The translations under genes were made by a program, and so were the position numbers. A stretch of DNA of 64,000 bases. It comes from Arthrobacter psychrolactophilus. GTDB taxonomy: Bacteria; Actinomycetota; Actinomycetes; Actinomycetales; Micrococcaceae. The notes under the pieces were generated by a model, which was given only the letters and a program-made list of their open reading frames with translations, ran no database searches and was not told the DNA's origin. The stretch covers positions 26,669-90,668 of the forward strand of contig NZ_QJVC01000012.1 of assembly GCF_003219795.1 (NCBI RefSeq). The letters are read 5' to 3'. Below, one piece after another: positions 25,779 through 33,801 of this stretch (within the stretch, counting starts at the first letter, position 1; each line of letters starts with the position of its first letter).

Positions 25779-26666
25779 TTATCCTCCCCGAGGAAGATAT
25801 CCGGAGGGCAGGCTTTGTTGTTGTGGGCACAACCCCAGGACGCGTTGCATGGCGACTTTCTCCGCGGGAGTGACCCAGAGCCGATAAGCGGCCTTGACCG
25901 AGATCTGCCGGGCCACATAGTGACACCGGAATTTCTTGGAGGGAGGCAACCAGGTGGCCGCGTCGCCGTCGGACTTGTCCTCATTAGCAGGACCATCCGC
26001 CGCTAAGAGATTGAGCGGATCATTGGCCAAGCTCAGGCGTTGCTCCGGACTCAACGCCGCCGCACCGGTCCGCCAGGCATTGCCCAGCGCCACGACGTGG
26101 TCGATCTGCACGGCTCCGCTACTGTCCTTGCCACGTTTGAAGGCAAACTCGCGCCCCGTGTAAGGCTCGGCGAACATCCCCGACGCCACGAGGCAGAGCG
26201 AATCAGCCGCGAGCGTGACCTCGCTTAGATCCCTGCGCAGGACATCGTTGCGGGTGTCACAGCCATTGCCGTCCACGTCCTGCCAGGCATCACCAAAGGC
26301 ACTGCGCTGGTAGTCATTCCCGGGCGCCTTTCCCTTGACCTCGAGGGTTTCCAACAGGGCCAGGGCGCTGCCCGAGCCCACGGCGACCAAGGGTTGACCC
26401 AAAGCTGGCGGCAGGGCGGTCAGCGTGGGCGGCGGCCCGGGGTTCACAACAAAGGGCCAGCGCCCGGAGCTGTGCAGCCAGCCGGCCAGCAACACCAGAA
26501 CGATGACGGCAAGCACCACCGCGGAGCGCAGGGGCGCGGGGCGTGCAAAGTCTGCGTCGCGAGGTGGCGGGCGTGAGGTGGGCGTGGGCATGCTGCGCTG
26601 GATCTCCTGCGCATGCCGTGCCATGAGAAACCCCTGACTACTGTGCCGTTGCGGCCGCACGCTCAT
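25779..26666 (-). CDS. secreted/membrane-anchored HNH endonuclease family protein (DUF1524-like)
   Basis: A 295-residue protein with a cytoplasmic N-terminus, one hydrophobic segment (LRSAVVLAVIVLVLLAGWL) and a long outward domain carrying a His-Me finger: QIDHVVALGNAWRTGAAALS followed by NLLAADGPANEDKSDGD. It has four Cys positioned for disulfides, including NGCDTRND and RFRCHY-like contexts. This is the common actinobacterial extracellular DUF1524/GmrSD-C nuclease, likely used on environmental DNA. An internal ATG (26624) is an alternative start. It is transcribed away from a promoter just before rnpB's 3' end. Confidence 0.85.
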   Translation of the reverse strand: MSVRPQRHSSQGFLMARHAQEIQRSMPTPTSRPPPRDADFARPAPLRSAVVLAVIVLVLLAGWLHSSGRWPFVVNPGPPPTLTALPPALGQPLVAVGSGSALALLETLEVKGKAPGNDYQRSAFGDAWQDVDGNGCDTRNDVLRRDLSEVTLAADSLCLVASGMFAEPYTGREFAFKRGKDSSGAVQIDHVVALGNAWRTGAAALSPEQRLSLANDPLNLLAADGPANEDKSDGDAATWLPPSKKFRCHYVARQISVKAAYRLWVTPAEKVAMQRVLGLCPQQQSLPSGYLPRGG

Positions 26667-26760
26667 CGTGGTGAGTTAAGTCTAAGGAGAATGTGTGATC
26701 CTTGCCCCGGGTTATCCACAGGGGCCAGAATCCGCGGATTTGCGCAGGAATTCACGAGTT

Positions 26761-27150
26761 AATTGGATAGGGCAGCCGATACGCCGGGTTTTGTCATCCG
26801 CCGAAGTTACCCGCGGCGGAGAGGCAACCATCCATCTACGAACGCCGTTGCCGACGCCCTCTAGCAGCCTACCCAGGCACTCGGGCGAACAGCCCTCAAT
26901 CATGCCCTGTCTGGCCTTGCTCCGGGTGGGGTTTACCTAGCTTCCCTAGTCACCTAGGGAACTGGTGGTCTCTTACACCACCGTTTCACCCTTACCCGCT
27001 CCGGTACGAAACCGTGCGGGCGGTCTATTCTCTGTGGCACTGTCCTGCGGGTTACCCCGAGTGGGCGTTACCCACCACCCTGTTCTGTGGAGCCCGGACG
27101 TTCCTCGAGCCACTTGCGTGACGCGCGGTTGCCTAGCTGCCCTATCCAGC
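26761..27150 (-). ncRNA. rnpB: RNase P RNA, bacterial type A
   Basis: On the minus strand the universally conserved elements occur in order: GAGGAACGTCCGGGCTCC near the 5' part, ACAGGGTGGTGGGTAACGCC, CAGGACAGTGCCACAGAGA, GGTAAGGGTGAAACGGTG, and near the 3' end GATGGTTGCC and GACAAAACCCGGCGTATCG. The P1 helix pairs GGATAGGGCAG at the 5' end (27137-27147) with CTGCCCTATCC at the 3' end (26765-26775), which fixes both ends within a few bases. The RNA is the catalytic subunit that matures tRNA 5' ends. Confidence 0.97.
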
Positions 27151-27342
27151 TACTAAGTCTAGTCGCTTTGACACCTCACTGATGACGCCGCGAGGGTGAG
27201 CTGGGCCGCACAAGGCGCGTGTCCGTCGTCGTACTGGGCGGACCCCATGTTGACCTGTCATGTAATGCCCGAATCGCCCCGATCTAAAGGGCGTCATCTG
27301 CCGAGTCAACGTGTGGGGGTGAAGGTGGTGACGAGAAAGCAG

Positions 27343-27396
27343 AAGGGGCGGGCCCGGCGTCGAACTTTAAAAAGTCCGACGGCGGATCCGCCCCTT
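27343..27396 (-). terminator. terminator after the GAPDH gene
   Basis: Two 20-nt arms (27343-27362 and 27377-27396) pair with three imperfections around a 14-nt loop, directly after the GAPDH stop. The arm contains CGACGGCGG, a motif shared with other terminators of this window. Confidence 0.75.
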
Positions 27397-27413
27397 AGGT
27401 GCGAGAACGTCCC

Positions 27414-28898
27414 TTACGCTGTGGCCGGGACAGCGGAGGCGTCGATGTTCGGGAACTGGCGCGGGTGCACCCCGGCCATCTCCTCCATGACACGCACGAC
27501 CTGGCAGCTGTAGCCAAATTCGTTGTCGTACCAGACGTAGAGGACGAGGTTCTTGTCGGTGCTGATCGTGGCGAGGCCGTCCACAATGCCGGCGCGGCGC
27601 GATCCGACGAAGTCGCTCGAGACCACTTCGGGGGAATCGATGAAGTCGATCTGCTTGCGCAGGCCCGAGTGGAGGGAGACCTCTCGGAGGTAGCTGTTGA
27701 CCTCGTCCTTGGTGGTGCCGTTTTCCAACGTCAGGTTCAGGATGGCCATGGAGACGTTGGGGGTTGGGACGCGGATCGAGTTGCCGGTCAGCTTGCCCTC
27801 GAGCTCGGGCAGGGCCTTCGCAACGGCCCTGGCGGCACCGGTTTCGGTCAAGACCATGTTCAGCGCGGCGGAACGTCCACGGCGGTCACCCTTATGGAAG
27901 TTGTCCGTCAGGTTTTGGTCATTCGTGAAGGAGTGGACGGTCTCGACGTGGCCGTGGATGATGCCGAACTTGTCGTTGAGCACCTTCAGCACGGGGGTGA
28001 TGGCGTTCGTGGTGCAGGATGCGGCCGTGACGATCTTATCCTCGGGCGTGATGGTTCCGTGGTTGATGCCGTGAACGACGTTCTTCAACGGGCCCTTGCC
28101 CGGAGCGGTCAGCAGCACCCTCGCAACGCCGGTGCTCTGCAGGTGCTGCGAGAGACCTTCCTCGTCGCGCCAGCGGCCCGTGTTGTCCACGACGAGGGCG
28201 TTGCTGATGCCGTAGCTGGTGTAATCGATCGTGGCGGGGCTATCGGAGTAGATGACCTGGATGGCGGTGCCGTTGGCGAGGAGGATGTTGCGCTCGTGAT
28301 CGACCGTGATGGTGCCATTGAAGGGGCCATGGACGGAGTCGCGACGCAGCAGGCTGGCACGCTTGGTCAGGTCCATGTCGCCACCCTTGCGCACCACGAT
28401 GGCACGCAGGCGCAGGCCGTGGCCACCGCCGGAGTGTTCGATCAAGATGCGGGCCAGCAGGCGGCCGATGCGGCCAAATCCGTACAGGACCACGTCGGTG
28501 CTGCTGCGCTCGTCGGCACCAAATTGATCGACGACCTCGGCCAGTTCGGCGCGCAGGAAGGCTTCGAGGTCCTCGCTTCCTGAGGCCTTGAAGCTGGCAT
28601 TGAGGCGGGCCAAGTCCAGTGAGGCGGCGCCGAGCTGCAGGGTTACCAGGGCCTGCAAGAGCGGCAGGGTTTCTTCCACGGGGAGCTCAACCTCGTCGAT
28701 CTGACGGGCAAAGCGGTGAGCCTTCAAAAGACTGATGACCGACTGGTTGATGAGTGAGCGGCCGTGAATATTCGTCAGTACGTTGTTCTCACGGTAAAGC
28801 TTGCCGATGAGCGGGATCATTGCCTCCGCCATGGTCTCGCGGCCGATCCAGGAGTCTAGGACGGCGTCGGAGTTATTTGCCACAAGTTGTTGCACCAC
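27414..28898 (-). CDS. glyceraldehyde-3-phosphate dehydrogenase, long form
   Basis: A 494-residue GAPDH with the usual catalytic core preceded by an extension of about 130 residues. The NAD-binding GFGRIGRLLAR begins near residue 141 and the active-site Cys295 lies in TAASCTTN. The extension is helical and resembles that of corynebacterial-type long GAPDHs (GapB/GapX), which favour the gluconeogenic direction. It starts GTG-GTG with AAAGGG upstream. No pgk or tpi adjoins it, unlike the standard glycolytic gap operon, so this is probably a second GAPDH. The start of the extension fits the open frame exactly. Confidence 0.93.
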   Translation of the reverse strand: MVQQLVANNSDAVLDSWIGRETMAEAMIPLIGKLYRENNVLTNIHGRSLINQSVISLLKAHRFARQIDEVELPVEETLPLLQALVTLQLGAASLDLARLNASFKASGSEDLEAFLRAELAEVVDQFGADERSSTDVVLYGFGRIGRLLARILIEHSGGGHGLRLRAIVVRKGGDMDLTKRASLLRRDSVHGPFNGTITVDHERNILLANGTAIQVIYSDSPATIDYTSYGISNALVVDNTGRWRDEEGLSQHLQSTGVARVLLTAPGKGPLKNVVHGINHGTITPEDKIVTAASCTTNAITPVLKVLNDKFGIIHGHVETVHSFTNDQNLTDNFHKGDRRGRSAALNMVLTETGAARAVAKALPELEGKLTGNSIRVPTPNVSMAILNLTLENGTTKDEVNSYLREVSLHSGLRKQIDFIDSPEVVSSDFVGSRRAGIVDGLATISTDKNLVLYVWYDNEFGYSCQVVRVMEEMAGVHPRQFPNIDASAVPATA

Positions 28899-29044
28899 AG
28901 TAGTTACCCTTTTCCAGCTTGAAACACCCTTGGTTCAAGCCATCTTTAGTGTGGCAGTGGGCACGAGTCGGCAGCAATTTCCGTGAGCCGACTCACTATA
29001 CCGGTCTAGACTGATGGTTCTAAAGGCCCACTGCGTCGTAACGC

Positions 29045-29068
29045 CCTCGCCGTCAGCGAGGCCTTTTT
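29045..29068 (+). terminator. intrinsic terminator with no obvious upstream gene
   Basis: CCTCGC/GCGAGG stem with a 5-nt loop followed by CCTTTTT on the plus strand. The only annotated neighbour upstream (GAPDH) is on the other strand, so it may end an unannotated small RNA. Confidence 0.55.
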
Positions 29069-29141
29069 GAGAAACGCTGGGACAGCTGAGCCCTTTCCCC
29101 TGGTGACTCTGGGCTAGCTCGCGAACCGATAAGCTCGAACG

Positions 29142-29906
29142 GTGCTAATTTTGCTGCCACCCTCTGAGGGTAAGACTCCCGCCGCTGACGGCTCCCCCGT
29201 TGACCTTGCCGAGCTCAGCTTTCCCGAGCTGACCACTGCCAGGCAGGACGTTGCCGTGGCCTTGGCTGCCATCTCGGCGCAGGATGATGCTCTCAGTCAG
29301 CTCGGCGTCGGCGCTTCCCTGGTGCACGAGGTCAGCCGCAATACCCGCCTCGCCCACGAGCCTGCCGCTCCGGCACACAGTATTTACAGCGGCGTGCTCT
29401 TTGACGCCCTGGGTTACCAGAGCCTGACTACACCCCAGAAGATCAAGGCTGATGCAGCCGTTGTGGTTGTCTCGGGACTCTGGGGGGCCGTACGTTTTGC
29501 CGATCGCATTCCGGCCTACCGCTTGTCGATGTCGGTGGGTCTGCCGGGCCTGGGCAAGCTCGCGAGCTTCTGGAAGCCGAAGTTGGCCTCGGCCATGGAG
29601 GACGCGGCACAGGGCCAGCTGCTGGTCGATTGCCGCTCCAGCACCTACGCCGCGGCCTGGGTGCCCGCGCCGGAGCGTACCGTGGCCGTGAATGTTTTCA
29701 CGGAGCGGGATGGCACGCGCAAGGTTGTCTCGCATTTCGCCAAACACACCCGCGGCGAGCTGGCCCGGCATTTGCTGACCCGTCGCGGCAAGGCGCCCGA
29801 GACTCCCGCACAGCTGGCCAAGGCTGCCGGGGAGAAGTGGACCGTGGAGCTCGTGGCCGGCACGGCCCGCAAGGCGCACGCGCTGAACATCATCCTCACG
29901 GACTAA
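29142..29906 (+). CDS. yaaA: YaaA family peroxide-stress protein (UPF0246)
   Basis: A 254-residue member of the YaaA/DUF328 family, which in E. coli lowers free iron and protects DNA during peroxide stress. The diagnostic start LILLPPSEGKTP is present, with YSGVLFDALGY and VSHFAKHTRGELARHL further on. The GTG start is 6 nt after TAAGCT, pointing to a leaderless mRNA. It converges with the serine-hydrolase-like gene. Function is inferred from the family only. Confidence 0.93.
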   Translation: MLILLPPSEGKTPAADGSPVDLAELSFPELTTARQDVAVALAAISAQDDALSQLGVGASLVHEVSRNTRLAHEPAAPAHSIYSGVLFDALGYQSLTTPQKIKADAAVVVVSGLWGAVRFADRIPAYRLSMSVGLPGLGKLASFWKPKLASAMEDAAQGQLLVDCRSSTYAAAWVPAPERTVAVNVFTERDGTRKVVSHFAKHTRGELARHLLTRRGKAPETPAQLAKAAGEKWTVELVAGTARKAHALNIILTD

Positions 29907-29928
29907 CGCCCCTTGCAGGAGCAAGGAT

Positions 29929-31176
29929 TCATCTACTCAGGGGCGGAGCGTCGGCGGGTGCGGCCGCCGCGCCGATGATTTTGAACAGTTCCAGGGCCTG
30001 GTTGGGGACGCCTGCGGGATCATCAAAGGCCGCCTCGGTATAGGTCACGGCAACCGCGATGGCTATTTTTTCCGACGGCAGCGACGCTTCAACGGCCGAG
30101 TATCCGCCGAACATGGGATTTTGCAGCACCCAGTTACCGCTGAGCACCACCCCCAGTCCGTAGCTAAAGCCCACACCCATCTCCGTGCAGTTGACGCATC
30201 CGGGGACCTTGGAGGTCTTACCGCGCAGGCTCGTGGCGATCTGGGCGGCATGGGATTGCGCCGAAAGCAGCGATCCGGAACCAATCGCATCCGCCGAGGT
30301 GGTCATATCCGTGATCGTGGTGGTTTGCACGGCTCCCCGGGCCAAGGTCCACGACGGGTGCCAAAAGCTGCTGTCTTCCATGAAGCGCGTCGTAGCGGGC
30401 AAACCCAGCTGCTCACGGCGTTCCCCCGTGTAAGCGTGCAGCACGGGCTCGGGAATGTCAGAAGTGCTGGAGCTTTGGGTGCCGGAAAGCCCCAACGGTT
30501 CCACGATCTTCTGGTGCAACAGCTCATCCAGCGGCAGGCCCGCAATCTTTTCCAGGGCCAACCCCAGGAGGACGTAATTGGTGTGCGCGTAGTTCCAGTT
30601 TGTGCCTGGCTCGTAGATCAAGGGCTTGGACGTTCCGAAGCTGTACAACTCCTCCGGAGTCCAGGCCCGGAAGGGGTTGGCATAGAACTGTTTCTGAAAC
30701 TCGGAGTCCGGCACATAGTCCACATAGCCGGAGGTCATTTGGGCCAGCTGTCCCAGTGTGACTTTATCGCTGTTGGGCACCTCGGGCAGCCAGGTCGATA
30801 GCTTCTCCGTCAAGGAAACCTTTTTCTCATCCACGAGCTGGAGCAAGGCGGTGGCCATATAGCTGATCGCGACGGCGCCATTGCGGAAATGCATCTCCGT
30901 GGTTGCCGGCACGCCCGGCATGGATTCGCCGTACGCTTCCGTCAGCACCGGTTCCCCTGCGATCGTCACCCGCACGATGACCGATCTCAGATGCCGGGCA
31001 CTCATCTCATCGTCGATGATGCCCCGCACTTGCTCGGCCAGTTTTGAGTCTGCCGACACCGTGGCAGGCAAGGTCTCGGCAACCGAAGCTGCCGGCCGCA
31101 GCGAACATCCGGCGAGCGCAAGCACCGCCACCACGCCAAAGATCAGCCCGCTCTTGGCCAGTTGGTGCGCGCTCAT
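29929..31176 (-). CDS. serine-hydrolase-like lipoprotein, catalytic motifs lost (class C beta-lactamase fold)
   Basis: A 415-residue protein with a lipobox LALAGC24 and the fold of beta-lactamase/D,D-peptidase-type serine hydrolases. Every catalytic motif is altered: S-x-x-K reads A101-V-A-I104, Y-x-N reads Y196-A-H198, and the H/KTG position reads N353-P-M355. Flanking sequence is well kept (FRNG, NYVLLGLALEK, FSYGLGVVLSG), so the protein appears under selection as a non-enzyme. It probably binds peptidoglycan stems or beta-lactams as a sensor or decoy. It ends the minus-strand series HK-RR-hydrolase and has a shared operator 109 bp upstream. Confidence 0.88.
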   Translation of the reverse strand: MSAHQLAKSGLIFGVVAVLALAGCSLRPAASVAETLPATVSADSKLAEQVRGIIDDEMSARHLRSVIVRVTIAGEPVLTEAYGESMPGVPATTEMHFRNGAVAISYMATALLQLVDEKKVSLTEKLSTWLPEVPNSDKVTLGQLAQMTSGYVDYVPDSEFQKQFYANPFRAWTPEELYSFGTSKPLIYEPGTNWNYAHTNYVLLGLALEKIAGLPLDELLHQKIVEPLGLSGTQSSSTSDIPEPVLHAYTGERREQLGLPATTRFMEDSSFWHPSWTLARGAVQTTTITDMTTSADAIGSGSLLSAQSHAAQIATSLRGKTSKVPGCVNCTEMGVGFSYGLGVVLSGNWVLQNPMFGGYSAVEASLPSEKIAIAVAVTYTEAAFDDPAGVPNQALELFKIIGAAAAPADAPPLSR

Positions 31177-31284
31177 GTGATTCCTGCTTTCATCGTGGGA
31201 TCAGCTGAGACCGCCCTGACCCTGCCCGGGTCCGGGGAAGCTGCCCTGCAATGATGCTAGTGCCACCGATTCAGACACGGAATG

Positions 31285-31299
31285 GACCCAGGTCGCCAC
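31285..31299 (-). promoter_or_regulatory. putative operator of the envelope regulon (site 1)
   Basis: GACCCAGGTCGCCAC (plus-strand reading) lies 109 bp before the hydrolase-like gene. It matches two further copies at 35171 and 37138 in 13 or 14 of 15 positions. On the minus strand a weak promoter (TTCCGT, 17 nt, TAGCAT) follows it immediately, the layout expected for an activator site. Confidence 0.55.
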
Positions 31300-31336
31300 T
31301 TGTGGGCCATAGTAGCCGTAGGCGGGTCACTGTGTG

Positions 31337-31987
31337 TCAGTTGTCGCTGAGGTAGTGCATGACAGCCAGCACTCGACGGTGCGATTCCCCGTCCAAGGCA
31401 AGGTTGAGGGAGTCATAAATGCGGGAGGTGTGCTGCACCACGGCTTTTTCACTGAGGAACAGCTCTGCGGCGATCCGGGAATTGCTGCGACCTTCGGCCA
31501 TGAGTGCCAGGACTTCCTGCTGCCGCGGGGTGAGCTCACGGATTGCCCCATTGGAGCGTTTGGCGCGCGCCACCATCAGCGCCACGACATCCGGGTCAAG
31601 GGCCATGCCACCGGCTGCAACGTCTCTCAGCTGGCCCAGAAACGTGTCCACGTCAGCGATGCGCTGCTTTAGCAGGTAGCCAACCTTGCCGTTGGAGGAC
31701 GACAAGAGTTCCTTGGCGTAGCGACTTTGCATGTGTTGGGACAGCACCACGACAGCTATCTCCGGATGCTTTGCCCGGAGGCGCAGTGCCGCCCGCAGTC
31801 CCTCGTCGCTGTGGCTCGGAGGCATGCGGATGTCGGTAATGACCAGCTCCGGAAGGTGCAAACCAACGGCACGTTCCAATTCCACAGCATCGCTGGCTGC
31901 TGCGACCACCTCAAATCCACCCCCTTCCAACACCAGTTGCAGTCCGTGCCGGAGCAGGGCCTCATCCTCACCAATGACTACGCGCAT
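31337..31987 (-). CDS. NarL/LuxR-family response regulator
   Basis: A 216-residue two-component response regulator. The receiver domain has the acidic pocket E7-D8 and phosphoacceptor D52 in LVITDIRMPP, with the conserved Lys in GYLLKQRI. A C-terminal LuxR-type helix-turn-helix follows: ELTPRQQEVLALMAEGRSNS, then AVVQHTSRIY. Its ATG overlaps the kinase stop, so the pair is translationally coupled. The neighbouring GACCTAGGTC sites are good candidates for its targets, an inference not shown by sequence alone. Confidence 0.95.
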   Translation of the reverse strand: MRVVIGEDEALLRHGLQLVLEGGGFEVVAAASDAVELERAVGLHLPELVITDIRMPPSHSDEGLRAALRLRAKHPEIAVVVLSQHMQSRYAKELLSSSNGKVGYLLKQRIADVDTFLGQLRDVAAGGMALDPDVVALMVARAKRSNGAIRELTPRQQEVLALMAEGRSNSRIAAELFLSEKAVVQHTSRIYDSLNLALDGESHRRVLAVMHYLSDN

Positions 31988-33729
31988 GGCAGCTCCACCT
32001 TGATCCTGGTGCCTTCCCCAGGTGCACTGGCCAGCTCAAAGAAGCCACCCTGCACATCCACTCGGTCCCCAATTCCGCGTATTCCTGTGCCGGCGAGGAG
32101 GTCGGCGCCGCCTGTGCCGTCGTCGCACACTTCCATGTGCAGCCACCCTTCTACAATTTTCAGCTGCACCTGGATTTGGGTGGCGTGCGAGTGCTTCAAG
32201 GCGTTGCTGAGAGCCTCCGCCAGAACAAAGTACGCGGTACGTTCGACGGCGGATGGGCAGCTGCCGTCGTCGAGCTCAAGTTCCAGCGTGGTGGGGATGG
32301 GCATCCTGTCGATCAGGTCCTCCGCCGCTGCAGCCAGGCCCCGTTCGATGAGTGCTGCGGGCATCACTGCGTGCACCAATTGACGCAGCTCAGCCGCGGC
32401 GGAGTCTATGCCCCGCCGCAGGTGTGTGGCCCGTTCAACGGTTCCGGCATCCGAGCCTGGTGATTTGGCCAGTTGCTGGGCTTCCAACGCCAGCAGGACA
32501 AGCTGCATCTGCAATCCGTCATGGAGGTCCCGAGCGATCCGCCGACGCTCCCGATCCGCGGCGTCCACCAACCGTTCGCGGGAGCGTTGCAATGCGCCGT
32601 AGCTTTCCCGCAGCTCCACCGTCAACCGTTCTCTGTCCACGGCGATGGCCACCACCTGCCCGGCGGCCCGGATCAGGGCCGGATCTTCAATGACAGTCGT
32701 GTCGTACCCAATGGCCCCCACCTTCCTGCTGCCCACCATAATTTCCTCCTGCCCCCGGTTGGTGCTCTGGGCCACGGATGGGACAGGTGTTCCATCCTCG
32801 TTGACGAAGACCCCCTGCCGCGGCAACCAAAAGGACAAGGTCGCGGTTGGGTCACCCAGCGCACGCACCAGAGCCGCGGCCAGGGCGGATCGGGTTCCCC
32901 CGGAGGCGCCAAGCCAGGAACCCAATTCTTCCAATTCCCCGGTCTTGGCAAATCCGCCACGGAGCATTCCGTGACCGAAAGCGATCGGAATGCCGCCGAG
33001 AACCATCAGTTGCAACGCTGCCTGCGATTCCATGTTCATGCCGAGCAGCGGAGTCAGCACCTGGGTGCTCAAGGGGACAAAAAGTGCGGCTAAGGAGCCG
33101 TAAGCAAACAGGGGAATGAGGACCCGGCGTTGCCCGGGGTCGGCCTGGACCAACCGCCTGATGAGGACAAAGGCTGTGGCCGCCATTACCACTACGCCTA
33201 CCCAGACCTGCAGCATGCGGGCAAGGGCTGCAACGGAGGGACTGTCGGCGATAAACAGAAAGGGTGCGGCGGGATCGGTGCGGAAGAGGTAACCCGGCGC
33301 CTGCAGGAGGAGTGAGTTCATGTAGGCCGCCGACACGGTGACCTTTGAAAGTCGACCTTTAAGCCGGCCGGAAGGAAAGGCGTGCAACATATGGACAATG
33401 ACAGCCAAAATGAGGGTGGCCCCGATCGTGGACGCAGCCACAAAGACAGGTATGTCGCCGTTGCCCATCCCACCCAGGAAGACGGCAAACCCGCCAAACA
33501 GGATCAGGGCGCCCAAACGGTTGCCCGGGCGCCGGTGCCACGCCCGCACCCCGGCCAGCAGATAAACCACCGTCACAACGGGAAAGAGCATCATGACATG
33601 GCCAATCGGACCAGCCACAGGCAGCAGTGCCCATTCCATGGCAGCCAAGGAAAGTCCGGCCACAAAGATGACGACGAGGGAACGGTCCAGGGATCTGGCA
33701 AGCTTTAATCGCGGTGCCTTCTTGGCCAT
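31978..33729 (-). CDS. sensor histidine kinase (HisKA_3 type)
   Basis: A membrane kinase of about 583 residues with an N-terminal block of six or more hydrophobic helices and no large extracytoplasmic domain, a GAF-like middle, then a dimerisation segment RERRRIARDLHDGLQMQLVL with the phospho-His near residue 403 and an HATPase_c domain (EALSNALKHSHAT, DDGTGG, GTGIRGIGDRV). The ATG at 33729 has TAGATT 7 nt upstream, suggesting a leaderless mRNA; a TTG three codons earlier is the alternative. Such intramembrane-sensing kinases often report envelope damage, which fits the neighbours. Confidence 0.94.
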   Translation of the reverse strand: MAKKAPRLKLARSLDRSLVVIFVAGLSLAAMEWALLPVAGPIGHVMMLFPVVTVVYLLAGVRAWHRRPGNRLGALILFGGFAVFLGGMGNGDIPVFVAASTIGATLILAVIVHMLHAFPSGRLKGRLSKVTVSAAYMNSLLLQAPGYLFRTDPAAPFLFIADSPSVAALARMLQVWVGVVVMAATAFVLIRRLVQADPGQRRVLIPLFAYGSLAALFVPLSTQVLTPLLGMNMESQAALQLMVLGGIPIAFGHGMLRGGFAKTGELEELGSWLGASGGTRSALAAALVRALGDPTATLSFWLPRQGVFVNEDGTPVPSVAQSTNRGQEEIMVGSRKVGAIGYDTTVIEDPALIRAAGQVVAIAVDRERLTVELRESYGALQRSRERLVDAADRERRRIARDLHDGLQMQLVLLALEAQQLAKSPGSDAGTVERATHLRRGIDSAAAELRQLVHAVMPAALIERGLAAAAEDLIDRMPIPTTLELELDDGSCPSAVERTAYFVLAEALSNALKHSHATQIQVQLKIVEGWLHMEVCDDGTGGADLLAGTGIRGIGDRVDVQGGFFELASAPGEGTRIKVELPCA

Positions 33730-33801
33730 GGAAGCCAATCTACCGGCACATTCCCGGTGTCATGGAACTATGACGGCCGCCTAGCATGGCACGTCGGGGA
33801 T

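Noticed and set aside
26712-26720. Perfect DnaA box TTATCCACA near the 3' end of rnpB
   Set aside because: Single copy with no cluster, AT-rich unwinding region or dnaA/dnaN nearby; a chance match is likely.
27399-28583. 394-codon plus-strand frame opposite GAPDH
   Set aside because: Nested opposite a clear GAPDH; Asp/Val/Gly/His-rich shadow composition.
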